From contig JAKAVA010000029.1 of the NCBI GenBank assembly GCA_021827645.1, positions 1 to 46,382 of the forward strand: a DNA stretch of 46,382 nucleotides. Reading direction: 5' to 3'. Both the position numbers and the translations under genes were made by a program. The notes below the pieces were generated by a model. It had not been told where the DNA came from. It searched no databases and was given only the letters and a program-made list of their open reading frames with translations. This document shows, piece after piece, positions 1 through 7,496 of this stretch; position 1 is the first letter of the stretch, and the number at the start of each line of letters is the position of its first letter. Source of the stretch: Planctomycetota bacterium. Its GTDB lineage: Bacteria > Planctomycetota > Phycisphaerae > WQYP01.

Positions 1-208
1 GGAATTAATCCATTCAATCTTCCGCCCGCCCACCGCAGTCGGCGCCCTGGCACGCCAACCCCGGCTGCCACCGTACATCACCCCGCCAGGCCACACCCCC
101 TCCCACTGCCCTTCGCCGGACGTTTACAAGCGAGCCGCTTCTGTGCGGCGAGTTCATCGAGGTCTGAAACCGGAGCGGTCGGAAATAAACCGGCAAACGA
201 GGTTCAAT

Positions 209-1372
209 TTACGGGCGTGCCCGCCCGCCGAGATTATCGAGGATGCTCATGAAATTCATGTAGGCGTGGAACGGAGATTCATAGGTGCTGAAGTCGGGCG
301 TGGAGGCGTCGCCGAGGTGGCGGGTGTTCATATAAAAGAAATGATCGCTGGTCGTCAGCCGCCGCCAATCGCTCAGAAGCACCTCGTCATTGCAGGCCTT
401 GATGGGATTTTCCAGTCGGTAAAGTTCCTGCATGGCGTTGGACTGCATCGCATTGCCCAACCAGCACGACAGATCGCGATGCGTGTCGGTCCAGCCGATG
501 TTTCGCGGCACACTGATTTCGCGCAACGGTGTGAAGGTGTCGATAATCTGCGAGGGCGTCACCAGCGAACCGCCGAGCGCGAAGATATACTCCGGAAGCG
601 CCATAAAAAAATCGAAGATTCCACTTTCAATCGGGTGCCGTTCGCCAAGATTTTCCAGGTCCATGCCAATGAGTCCGTAATCGCCGGAGAGGCCCATGAG
701 CCAGCGGGCGTATTTGTCGGCCATCAGGGGCCATTGCGACCAGTCCTTGGCGGAGAATCGCATGGAGATATCTTCGCTCAGGCGGTAATGGCGGAGCAGC
801 AGGCGGAGATTTTCGCGCATGCCGGTGTAGACATGTGTCGGAACATTTTGATCGCCCAGTACGCCTTCCCAACCTTCAATGATGGCCGCTTCCACCCGGC
901 TGGAACTGAGTATCCGTCCCACTTCATTGGAATAGATGAGGTTGGAATTGCGAAAGACGCGCGGGCTCTGACCAAAATATTTTTTTATGGTCTGGCGGTG
1001 CAGGCGCACCTGCTGCCGGAATTCATCAGGTGAGTAGAGAAACGCCAAACTGTGATGCGACGGTTCGCAGAGGAATTCCACCGCGCCGGTTTTGGCCAGT
1101 CCCTGCAACTGCAGAAGAACATCCGGATAATAAAGTTCAAACTGCTCAATCGCCGTACCGGAAATCCCGAGTGTCAGACGAAAGGCGTCGCCATAGCGGC
1201 GAGCCATGCGATTGAAAAGATCGATGGCCGGGAGATAGCTGTTTCGTGCTACGCGGTGAATAAGCTGACTGTTGAGATGGGAATCAAAATATTCCGGCTC
1301 GGAATCGAAGGCGCTGTAGCGCCTCAATCGAAACGGCTGATGAATCTGAAAGTAAAGACAAATCGTCACCAT
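209..1372 (-). CDS. Glycoside hydrolase family 57 alpha-amylase-like protein
   Basis: This is a 387-residue protein of the GH57 alpha-amylase-like family, whose active members act on alpha-glucans such as starch or glycogen, usually in the cytoplasm. The N-terminus carries the family hallmark IHQPFRLR (residues 10-17). Further along are EPSHHSL (about 103-109), a GWEGVLG segment (167-173) and GMDLENLGE (236-244), where D238 fits the conserved catalytic acid/base. The place where related enzymes have FRNTELIY, with Glu as the proposed nucleophile, reads FRNSNLIY here (N144), so catalysis may be impaired. The frame is open from a GTG at 1402. I chose the ATG at 1372 because family similarity starts immediately after it; the nearest GGAGG is 18 nt upstream, so the start is not certain. 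It lies 75 bp after the methyltransferase gene on the same strand and may be cotranscribed with it. No signal peptide is visible. Confidence 0.82.
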   Translation of the reverse strand: MVTICLYFQIHQPFRLRRYSAFDSEPEYFDSHLNSQLIHRVARNSYLPAIDLFNRMARRYGDAFRLTLGISGTAIEQFELYYPDVLLQLQGLAKTGAVEFLCEPSHHSLAFLYSPDEFRQQVRLHRQTIKKYFGQSPRVFRNSNLIYSNEVGRILSSSRVEAAIIEGWEGVLGDQNVPTHVYTGMRENLRLLLRHYRLSEDISMRFSAKDWSQWPLMADKYARWLMGLSGDYGLIGMDLENLGERHPIESGIFDFFMALPEYIFALGGSLVTPSQIIDTFTPLREISVPRNIGWTDTHRDLSCWLGNAMQSNAMQELYRLENPIKACNDEVLLSDWRRLTTSDHFFYMNTRHLGDASTPDFSTYESPFHAYMNFMSILDNLGGRARP

Positions 1373-1447
1373 AATGTGCCCGGTCACCAACCTCCGCCTC
1401 ACCCGACAACTTTGGAGTATACCGGCAGACGCCTCCGGCAGCCAGAA

Positions 1448-2371
1448 TCAGGCGTAATCAGCGTGGCCGGAGCGAAGACCCCCGCCCGGAAGCCGCGGGT
1501 CGTAAATCGGCCTTTCGATGGGGCGGGTTTGCAGCCTGCCTGCGTATAAATCTGAAACGCGCCTCTTGGCGATGTCAATATACTTGCGCTCAACATCGCA
1601 TCCGTAGCCGTCGCGGCCATTCTTCACAGCAGCGATGACGCTGCTGCCGGAGCCGACATACGGATCCAGCACCCAATCGCCCGGCGCCGTCATCGAAAGC
1701 ACGAGCCGCTCGACGAGTTCAACGGGGAACTGACACGGATGTTCGGTCTTCTCCACGTGATTGGCTTTCACATTTGGAATCGCCCAGACATCGCCCGGAT
1801 TTTTTCCCAGTGGATTACACGAATATTGCCCCGCCCGTGGCCCCTTGAAATATTTTTTCCCGGGGTATTTCGGCGGCACCCGTACGGGATCGAGATTGAA
1901 TAGGTATCGCTCGCCGTGGGTGAACCAGAGAATCGTCTCATAGCGTCCGGAGAACCGGTGCGTGCAATGCAGACCGTGCTCAAAGTGCCAGACGATGCGG
2001 TTGCGCATAATCAGGCCGAGTTTCACAAAGATCGGGTAAAGCACAATATCCAGAGGCACAACGCCGCGATCCGGGGAAATGTGGTTACCAACCTGCCAGC
2101 AGATGGAACCCCCCGGCTTCAAAAGCCGCACACAGCGGCTGATGACCGCCTCTTGGTCAGCCAGATATCGTTCAAGGCTCGATCTCTTTTCGTACTCCTT
2201 GCCGATATTGTACGGCGGCGAGGTAATGATGAGTTGAAAGCTTCGCTCCGGGAGGTTTTCGAGAAAAGTCACATTGTCGCGGCACTCCAGAACCGCCCGT
2301 CCCGGAGATTTCAGGCCGTCATCCGGCACCGATTCGACAGCAAAAAGTAGTCCTGAATTCGCCCTCGGCAT
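1448..2371 (-). CDS. Beta-class site-specific DNA methyltransferase (TSPPYN type)
   Basis: This 307-residue protein should be an S-adenosylmethionine-dependent DNA amino-methyltransferase (N4-cytosine or N6-adenine). The catalytic motif IV TSPPYN is at residues 50-55 and the AdoMet-binding motif I DPYVGSGS at 236-243. That order (IV before I) defines the beta class. The target recognition region would be in the middle, about 100-220. TSPPY is common in m4C enzymes but does not exclude m6A. The start at 2371 is favoured because GAGGTG sits 7 nt upstream (complement of 2379-2384); the frame is open to 2386. It is divergent from a second methyltransferase gene 254 bp away. Neither neighbour looks like a restriction endonuclease, so it appears to be an orphan enzyme. 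The target sequence cannot be read from the gene. Confidence 0.9.
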   Translation of the reverse strand: MPRANSGLLFAVESVPDDGLKSPGRAVLECRDNVTFLENLPERSFQLIITSPPYNIGKEYEKRSSLERYLADQEAVISRCVRLLKPGGSICWQVGNHISPDRGVVPLDIVLYPIFVKLGLIMRNRIVWHFEHGLHCTHRFSGRYETILWFTHGERYLFNLDPVRVPPKYPGKKYFKGPRAGQYSCNPLGKNPGDVWAIPNVKANHVEKTEHPCQFPVELVERLVLSMTAPGDWVLDPYVGSGSSVIAAVKNGRDGYGCDVERKYIDIAKRRVSDLYAGRLQTRPIERPIYDPRLPGGGLRSGHADYA

Positions 2372-2565
2372 TCGCCAACACCTCAACTATTCACGGCGGC
2401 ACCCGACGCGGCCCGCAGTAGGGCGCCGTCAGACGATTGTATCATCCCCCGCAGGTGAAGGAAAAAATCACCTCAACTGCGTCTTGCACCGGCCCGATTG
2501 TCGGACGGACGCATCGGACCGGCGTGCAGAAGTCGTCTTTGAGTATACCCGCGGCATGTGCGGTG

Positions 2566-2571
2566 TATAAT
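2566..2571 (+). promoter_or_regulatory. Candidate -10 box for the plus-strand methyltransferase
   Basis: A perfect TATAAT lies 54 bp upstream of the methyltransferase start at 2625, within the 253-bp space between the two divergent methyltransferase genes. No convincing -35 hexamer is found 16-18 bp upstream, so only the -10 element is supported. The rest of 2372-2624 shows nothing else recognisable. Confidence 0.4.
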
Positions 2572-2624
2572 AAGACACACGGGATTGAGAGCGAACCGTT
2601 CGGCAATTGTAAGGGGATGGGCAC

Positions 2625-3560
2625 ATGGATGTGAATCGCATTTATCAGCGGGATTGTGTGGCGGGGCTTGCGGAGATTCCTGCCGGCAGTGTCGATCTGA
2701 TATTCGCCGACCCACCATTTAACATCGGCTACCAATACGACGTTTACGAGGATAAAAAGGCAGCAGAGGATTATCTGGCGTGGACCCGTACCTGGGGTGC
2801 GGGGGTGCATCGGGCACTTAAATCCAGCGGCACCTTCTGGCTGGCGATCGGCGACGATTTTGCTGCCGAATTAAAATTAATATTTCAGCGGGAACTCGGC
2901 TTCACCTGCCGCAGTTGGGTTTTGTGGTATTACACCTTCGGCGTGCACTGCAAGTCCAAATTCGCCCGCAGTCATACGCATCTGTTTCATTTCGTGAAAG
3001 ACCCGAAAAACTTTACCTTTAATGTTGCGGATATCCGCGTCCCATCCGCCCGGGCACTGGTTTATGCCGACAGCCGGGCCGATCCCGCCGGTCGTCTTCC
3101 GGATGACACCTGGATTCTCCGTCCGCAGGATATTCCTCAGGCGTTCCAACCGGATGAGGATATCTGGTATGTGCCGCGGGTGTGCGGCACGTTCAAGGAA
3201 CGGGCCGGGTGGCACGGGTGCCAGATGCCGGAGCAGATTCTGGGGCGCATCATACGTGCATCGTCGAACCCCGGAGACCTTGTGCTTGACCCATTCGGCG
3301 GGAGTGGATCGACGCTGATAACGGCGAAAAAACTCGGGCGGCGTTTTATTGGTTTTGAGCTTTCTGCGGATTACGCCAAGCGCATTGAAGACCGCCTGAG
3401 CAAGACGAATGTCGGCGACCCGCTGCTCGGCTCCGAAACGCCACTGGTATCTGCCCCATCGACCGCCAAAGGCAAGGTCCGCCGTCCTCAACCATCGCCT
3501 TCAGGCCCGGCGGATGATGCATCCCCAGTGCCGATACTGTTTGCGAAGGCAGTATCGTAA
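2625..3560 (+). CDS. Beta-class site-specific DNA methyltransferase (DPPFN type)
   Basis: This 311-residue protein is an AdoMet-dependent DNA methyltransferase, most likely N6-adenine specific because motif IV reads ADPPFN (residues 28-33). Motif I, DPFGGSGS, is at 222-229, giving the beta-class order. The N-terminus ([15 protein letters not shown]) is the usual 'I..GDC...L' strand-helix start of the family, so the ATG at 2625 is secure, and AAGGGGATG lies just upstream. After about residue 265 comes a Pro/Ser/Ala-rich tail of about 45 residues that is probably disordered. It is divergent to the TSPPYN enzyme and convergent with cysS (66 bp between ends). No endonuclease gene is adjacent. Roles in epigenetic regulation or as a remnant of a restriction system are both possible. 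Confidence 0.92.
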   Translation: MDVNRIYQRDCVAGLAEIPAGSVDLIFADPPFNIGYQYDVYEDKKAAEDYLAWTRTWGAGVHRALKSSGTFWLAIGDDFAAELKLIFQRELGFTCRSWVLWYYTFGVHCKSKFARSHTHLFHFVKDPKNFTFNVADIRVPSARALVYADSRADPAGRLPDDTWILRPQDIPQAFQPDEDIWYVPRVCGTFKERAGWHGCQMPEQILGRIIRASSNPGDLVLDPFGGSGSTLITAKKLGRRFIGFELSADYAKRIEDRLSKTNVGDPLLGSETPLVSAPSTAKGKVRRPQPSPSGPADDASPVPILFAKAVS

Positions 3561-3626
3561 ATCCCGCCGCGTATCGGCGTCGAATAGGATTGCTGCGTCC
3601 ATGCAGAATATGTCGCGGGCCGGACG

Positions 3627-5204
3627 TCACCGAGCCGGGGCGAGTCGACGTCGCCAGGTGCTTCCCGTCTGCGAATCCTGAACCTGAGCCCCGAGACGCT
3701 GAATTTCATCACGCAATTGATCGCTGCGGGCAAAATCCCGGTTTCGCCGTGCGATCGCTCGTTCTTCCATCAGGGCGTCAATTTTTGTCACCGTATCGGC
3801 GGCCAACGGATGAAGCGGCGCAAAAATCACATCCAGCACACCATCTACTTTTTTCAGCAATGATAAAATCGACCCGGCTCGATCCGCAGGGATGTTTTTA
3901 ACTTTTCCCACCTCCGCTGACCATGCAAACAGCCGCCCCAACGCCCCCGCCATGTTCAAATCGTCGGCAAGCTCGATGATGAAATCCCGCAGGATATTCT
4001 GTTCCGGCTCGTGCATCGCGGGCACGGCGGAACCGGGCGCCGCAACCGAAGAACCCGCTGCCCGGAGAGCCCGCTCCGCCAGATCACGGAGAGATTCCAC
4101 CGCCGCTGCGGCATCGTGCAGCGCACCGAGGCTGAAATTCATCGATTCGCGATAGCGGGTGGAGAGGAGCGCGAAGCGGATTGCCAGCGGGTCAAAACCT
4201 TTCCCGACGAGATCACGGATGGTGTAGAAATTGCCTTTGGATTTGGACATTTTTTCACCATCCACCATCAGGTGGCGTGTGTGCATCCAGAAGCGGGCGA
4301 ACGGGCGGCCGGTGCACCCTTCCGACTGTGCGATTTCACATTCATGGTGAGGGAAAATATTATCTTCGCCGCCGGTATGAATATCCAGCTCCGGGCCGAG
4401 TATTTCCATCGCCATGGAACTGCATTCAATATGCCAGCCGGGATACCCCTCACCCCACGGACTCGGCCAGCGCATGATGTGGTGGGGATCAGGCTTCCAG
4501 AGAAAAAAATCGGCGGGATGGCGTTTGGCCGCATGCTCGGCAGTGCGTCCCCCTGCTCCGTGGCTGAGGCGGTCGACGGAATTGCCCGAGAGGCGGCCAT
4601 AGGAGGGAAAACTCCCGATGTCGTAATAGACCACGCCATCTGCGCCAACATACGCATGACCTTTGGCAATGAGGGTTTGCGTCATTTTAATAAATTCACC
4701 GATATGCCGGGTCGGCCGCGGCATGATTCTATCGCGATCCGTTTCGGCTGCCGCGTCGTAGCGCTTCAGTATCCCAAGCCGCATGGCACGGGCATCAATC
4801 AGAAACTCGCGTGCATAATAATTCGCCACCTGAAATGGATCGTCAGGATTATCCACAGGAGCCCGACCGGCCTTTTTGGACGCCTTCATTTTTTCGACCG
4901 CGACGGCCAGTTTGTCTTCCCCCCCGCCGTCGGCACGGTCGTCCTGGGTCATATGCCCCACATCGGTCATGTTCATCACCTGCAGGACGCTCGCACCACA
5001 GAGTTCCAGAAAACGACACAGCACATCGGCAAATACGAAAGCGCGAAAGTTGCCGATATGGGCGAAATCATAAACCGTAGGCCCGCAGGAATAGATGCGA
5101 AGGGTTCGACCCGCCAAGATCTGATCGGGCGCCAAGCCGTCTTGAGCAGCTGCGAATTCATCCATCTGATGACGGAGCGTGTTATAAAAATTGATCTGCA
5201 TCAT
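3627..5204 (-). CDS. cysS: Cysteinyl-tRNA synthetase
   Basis: This 525-residue class I aminoacyl-tRNA synthetase charges tRNA-Cys with cysteine using ATP. The HIGH-type motif AHIGN follows YSCGPTVYD near residue 40. EKMSKSKGNF, the KMSKS loop, is near 315-322. The zinc-binding cysteines and histidine are seen in YSCGP, WHIECSS and HHECE. The C-terminal part carries the helical anticodon-binding region. The protein is somewhat longer than the E. coli enzyme (461 aa), mainly through an insertion after DVGHMTQDD containing acidic and Lys-rich stretches (about residues 88-125). The ATG at 5204 is followed directly by a second ATG, and AAGGAA lies 8 nt upstream. It begins 35 bp after lpxB on the same strand, so the two are probably cotranscribed. 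Confidence 0.97.
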   Translation of the reverse strand: MMQINFYNTLRHQMDEFAAAQDGLAPDQILAGRTLRIYSCGPTVYDFAHIGNFRAFVFADVLCRFLELCGASVLQVMNMTDVGHMTQDDRADGGGEDKLAVAVEKMKASKKAGRAPVDNPDDPFQVANYYAREFLIDARAMRLGILKRYDAAAETDRDRIMPRPTRHIGEFIKMTQTLIAKGHAYVGADGVVYYDIGSFPSYGRLSGNSVDRLSHGAGGRTAEHAAKRHPADFFLWKPDPHHIMRWPSPWGEGYPGWHIECSSMAMEILGPELDIHTGGEDNIFPHHECEIAQSEGCTGRPFARFWMHTRHLMVDGEKMSKSKGNFYTIRDLVGKGFDPLAIRFALLSTRYRESMNFSLGALHDAAAAVESLRDLAERALRAAGSSVAAPGSAVPAMHEPEQNILRDFIIELADDLNMAGALGRLFAWSAEVGKVKNIPADRAGSILSLLKKVDGVLDVIFAPLHPLAADTVTKIDALMEERAIARRNRDFARSDQLRDEIQRLGAQVQDSQTGSTWRRRLAPAR

Positions 5205-5239
5205 TGAGCTGATTCCTTACTGCTTTCATATCGGCGCCG

Positions 5240-6460
5240 TCAGCGGCCGGAGGTACCGGGGGATTGCTCGGGCCGTCGGCCGCCGCCGACGTCGACTCGA
5301 GGCATGAATTTACGAATCTCATCTACAACTCGCTGGGATGGCGAACGTGCTTTGGCAAACGTCAGCATCGGATCGGTCATTTCCGCAAGTTGCCGTGATA
5401 TCTCCTGCCGCTGGTTCGCATGAGCCATCAAATCCAGCGTGCGGTTAACGACCGGTTCCGGCGAACCGTAAAAGGGCATGAATTCTGGCACCAACTCGCG
5501 ACCGGCAAGAATATTCACCAACGACATATAGCGTGTCTGGATGAGAAACCGGCCGGCGAGATTCCACTTCCACCACGCCAATGCGTAGAGGATGATCATG
5601 GGCTTGTGATACCGGGCAATCTGGAGCGTAGCGGTGCCGCTGACCGTGAGCACCAGATCGGCCCAGCGGATAATTTCATCGGCGCATCCGGTACGGATGT
5701 CGATCTTGACTGAGGCTTTGCGGGCGGCCTGGCGAATCTGCCAGAGCCGGTCCGAATCCGCGGCGGCAGCGGCAATGACCGTACCGGCATGGCGCCCCTG
5801 AGCGACGATGACGCTGCGGAGCATGACGGGCAGATTGGCTTCGATCTCGGAGCGTCGCGAACCGGGAAATAATGCTATTTTCATATTTCCTTCCGGTAGC
5901 GGCGGCACCAACGGCCCACTCGCCGGGCGGTTTTCAAATATCGGATGCCCTACATACACAGCATTGACCCCGCGATTACGAAAATACTCCTCCTCAAATG
6001 GAAGCACACAGCAGAGCGTGTCGACCCGAGCCCGAACCTGTTTAATGCGCCAAGGCGCCCAGGCCCAGAGCTGCGGGGCTACGTAAAAGCAGACCGGTAT
6101 TTTCAAATCCTGTGCCGCCCGTGCCACCCGCAGGTTCACTGGCGGAGAATCAATCGGAATCACCACCGAAGGGCGTTCGGCCGCAAGTTCGTGGCGAATC
6201 TGCCTGAGCAGGCGCAACCAGAACCCAATCTGGCGTGCCGCACCGAGCAGCATGGCCGAATGGCGTGTGGGATCCGCCATGATGCGGCAGCCAGCTTTGG
6301 CCATTTTTGGGCCGCCAACCCCCACAAAACGTGCCTTAGGATAGACGGCGCGCAATGCGTCGATCAGCGACGCTCCCAGAGCATCGCCACTGTGTTCCGC
6401 CGCACAGAGAAAAAATACAGGCCCGTCGATTCCTATCTCCTGAGCATACCCCAAAAGCAC
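5240..6460 (-). CDS. lpxB: Lipid-A-disaccharide synthase
   Basis: This protein of about 406 residues is a GT19-family glycosyltransferase. It joins UDP-2,3-diacylglucosamine with lipid X to form the lipid A disaccharide at the inner face of the cytoplasmic membrane. The N-terminal signature AAEHSGDALGASLI corresponds to the usual AGEASGD.LGA. VGVGGPKM, SPPVNLRVARAA, the YVAPQLWAW segment and VGHPIFE are further LpxB landmarks. Its presence implies an LPS-containing outer membrane. The start is uncertain. The open frame begins at a GTG (6460) with an in-frame TAG immediately upstream and no evident ribosome binding site. An AGGAG occurs inside the first codons (about 6439-6443), but no standard start codon follows it at a good distance. 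It is followed closely by cysS and is divergent from the PilZ gene. Confidence 0.93.
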   Translation of the reverse strand: MLLGYAQEIGIDGPVFFLCAAEHSGDALGASLIDALRAVYPKARFVGVGGPKMAKAGCRIMADPTRHSAMLLGAARQIGFWLRLLRQIRHELAAERPSVVIPIDSPPVNLRVARAAQDLKIPVCFYVAPQLWAWAPWRIKQVRARVDTLCCVLPFEEEYFRNRGVNAVYVGHPIFENRPASGPLVPPLPEGNMKIALFPGSRRSEIEANLPVMLRSVIVAQGRHAGTVIAAAAADSDRLWQIRQAARKASVKIDIRTGCADEIIRWADLVLTVSGTATLQIARYHKPMIILYALAWWKWNLAGRFLIQTRYMSLVNILAGRELVPEFMPFYGSPEPVVNRTLDLMAHANQRQEISRQLAEMTDPMLTFAKARSPSQRVVDEIRKFMPRVDVGGGRRPEQSPGTSGR

Positions 6461-6828
6461 CTAACATCTGCCCGTAGTAGAATCTAAATGAGGTGCAGCG
6501 CCAATACTACTTTTGATCACTGGTGACTTACGCCCCATAAATACCTCACCACCCGCTTGTCCAACCAAATGGCCAATCAGGAAAGGCCTGCACCGATGCA
6601 CAAGGCGACATGACATAGATATAACTGAATTTTCTACATGGTGTTACACTTAACTTTACATATCGGAGTCGACGCGTTTTTACGCAAATGGCAATATTGG
6701 CAATTTACGTAAACTTCCAGCGGCTCAAGGTTCGATAACAGTAACTGATACGGAGGTGACCCCGCGAAGAGCCGGATGGCTAGTCCAAGGGTCAAATGCT
6801 GTCTTGAAATCATCGGAGCGCCGCTTCA
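6461..6828. other. Divergent intergenic region between lpxB and the PilZ gene
   Basis: This 368-bp stretch should hold the promoters for lpxB-cysS (minus) and the PilZ gene (plus). It is more AT-rich than the flanking genes. There is a self-complementary TTACGTAA near 6706-6713 and a similar TTTACG-type motif about 35 bp to its left. I see no convincing -35/-10 pair, no open frame with a ribosome binding site, and no RNA gene. Confidence 0.4.
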
Positions 6829-7278
6829 ATGTCGGAAATCGAACGTGAGCTTATTCTCTCTGTCCTGCATGATATGAAAAGTGGCGGCATGATTCGCCGC
6901 CACAACCGTAAGTCTGTGGGAGCCAGCCTCTGGGTCAAGCGCCTGCCACGGGAGGGACTCGACAAACCTAAGAAATTTAAGGTGGAAACTGAAGACGTTT
7001 CTCTCAAGGGAATTGGCTTTGTATCGATTCGCCGACTGCTGAAAAATGAACGCCTCGTGATCAGCATCCCCTACAAAGAAGGTGGCGGGATGTTGGTGCT
7101 GAGTCGGGTCTGCTTTTGCCGTAAGCTTCCCATGGGTGGATACCGCTACGGTGTTGAATTCGAAGACCAAATTTCCAACCCAAGCGGACTTACGAGCATT
7201 CCGGACAAGTGGCTTAAAATTGCCGGTGACGCAAAACTTTCGGATGAAATACTCGGAACTACCGCTGAGGCAGGCTGA
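6829..7278 (+). CDS. PilZ-domain protein (putative c-di-GMP effector)
   Basis: This 149-residue protein shows both halves of the PilZ cyclic-di-GMP binding signature: RRHNR (residues 23-27, the RxxxR element) and DVSLKG (56-61, the D/NxSxxG element). Predicted beta-strands follow, including the stretch ending YRYGVEFED. PilZ proteins bind c-di-GMP and alter motility, adhesion or polysaccharide production through protein-protein contacts. No other domain is attached and no membrane segment is visible, so it would be a stand-alone cytoplasmic adaptor. The ATG at 6829 has GGAG about 12 nt upstream. It is isolated: divergent from lpxB and convergent with the end of rpoC. The family assignment is fairly safe, but its target is unknown. 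Confidence 0.75.
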   Translation: MSEIERELILSVLHDMKSGGMIRRHNRKSVGASLWVKRLPREGLDKPKKFKVETEDVSLKGIGFVSIRRLLKNERLVISIPYKEGGGMLVLSRVCFCRKLPMGGYRYGVEFEDQISNPSGLTSIPDKWLKIAGDAKLSDEILGTTAEAG

Positions 7279-7434
7279 AATTCCTGTTCCACGGTTTTTT
7301 ATACCTATTCTACTTTCGGTTTAATCGCTAAACGGAAAAGCCGGGCAACGCTTTCGTGAGAGAACTTCGCCTGATATGCGGGGCTTGCGCCGTATTGGAA
7401 CAGCACCCGAGCGCGATGCCATGACATGCAAGAC

Positions 7435-7472
7435 AAAAAAAAGAGGCCGACGACTGGTGAGTCATCGGCCTC
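7435..7472 (-). terminator. Rho-independent terminator of rpoBC
   Basis: Read on the minus strand there is a 12-bp stem (arms 7461-7472 and 7443-7454) with a 6-nt loop, followed by eight U (the A run 7435-7442). The stem is complete with one G-U pair in the minus direction but has an A-C mismatch on the plus strand, so it is oriented to stop rpoC transcription 25 bp past its stop codon. Confidence 0.93.
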
Positions 7473-7496
7473 GATTATTATTAATTCAAATCAGCT

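Noticed and set aside
143..1033. 296-codon open frame on the plus strand
   Set aside because: It lies antisense to the GH57 gene, which has clear family motifs. No ribosome binding site or recognisable domain supports it.
4011..5207. 398-codon open frame on the plus strand
   Set aside because: It is antisense to cysS across its whole length and has no family resemblance. High-GC genes often leave such open antisense frames.
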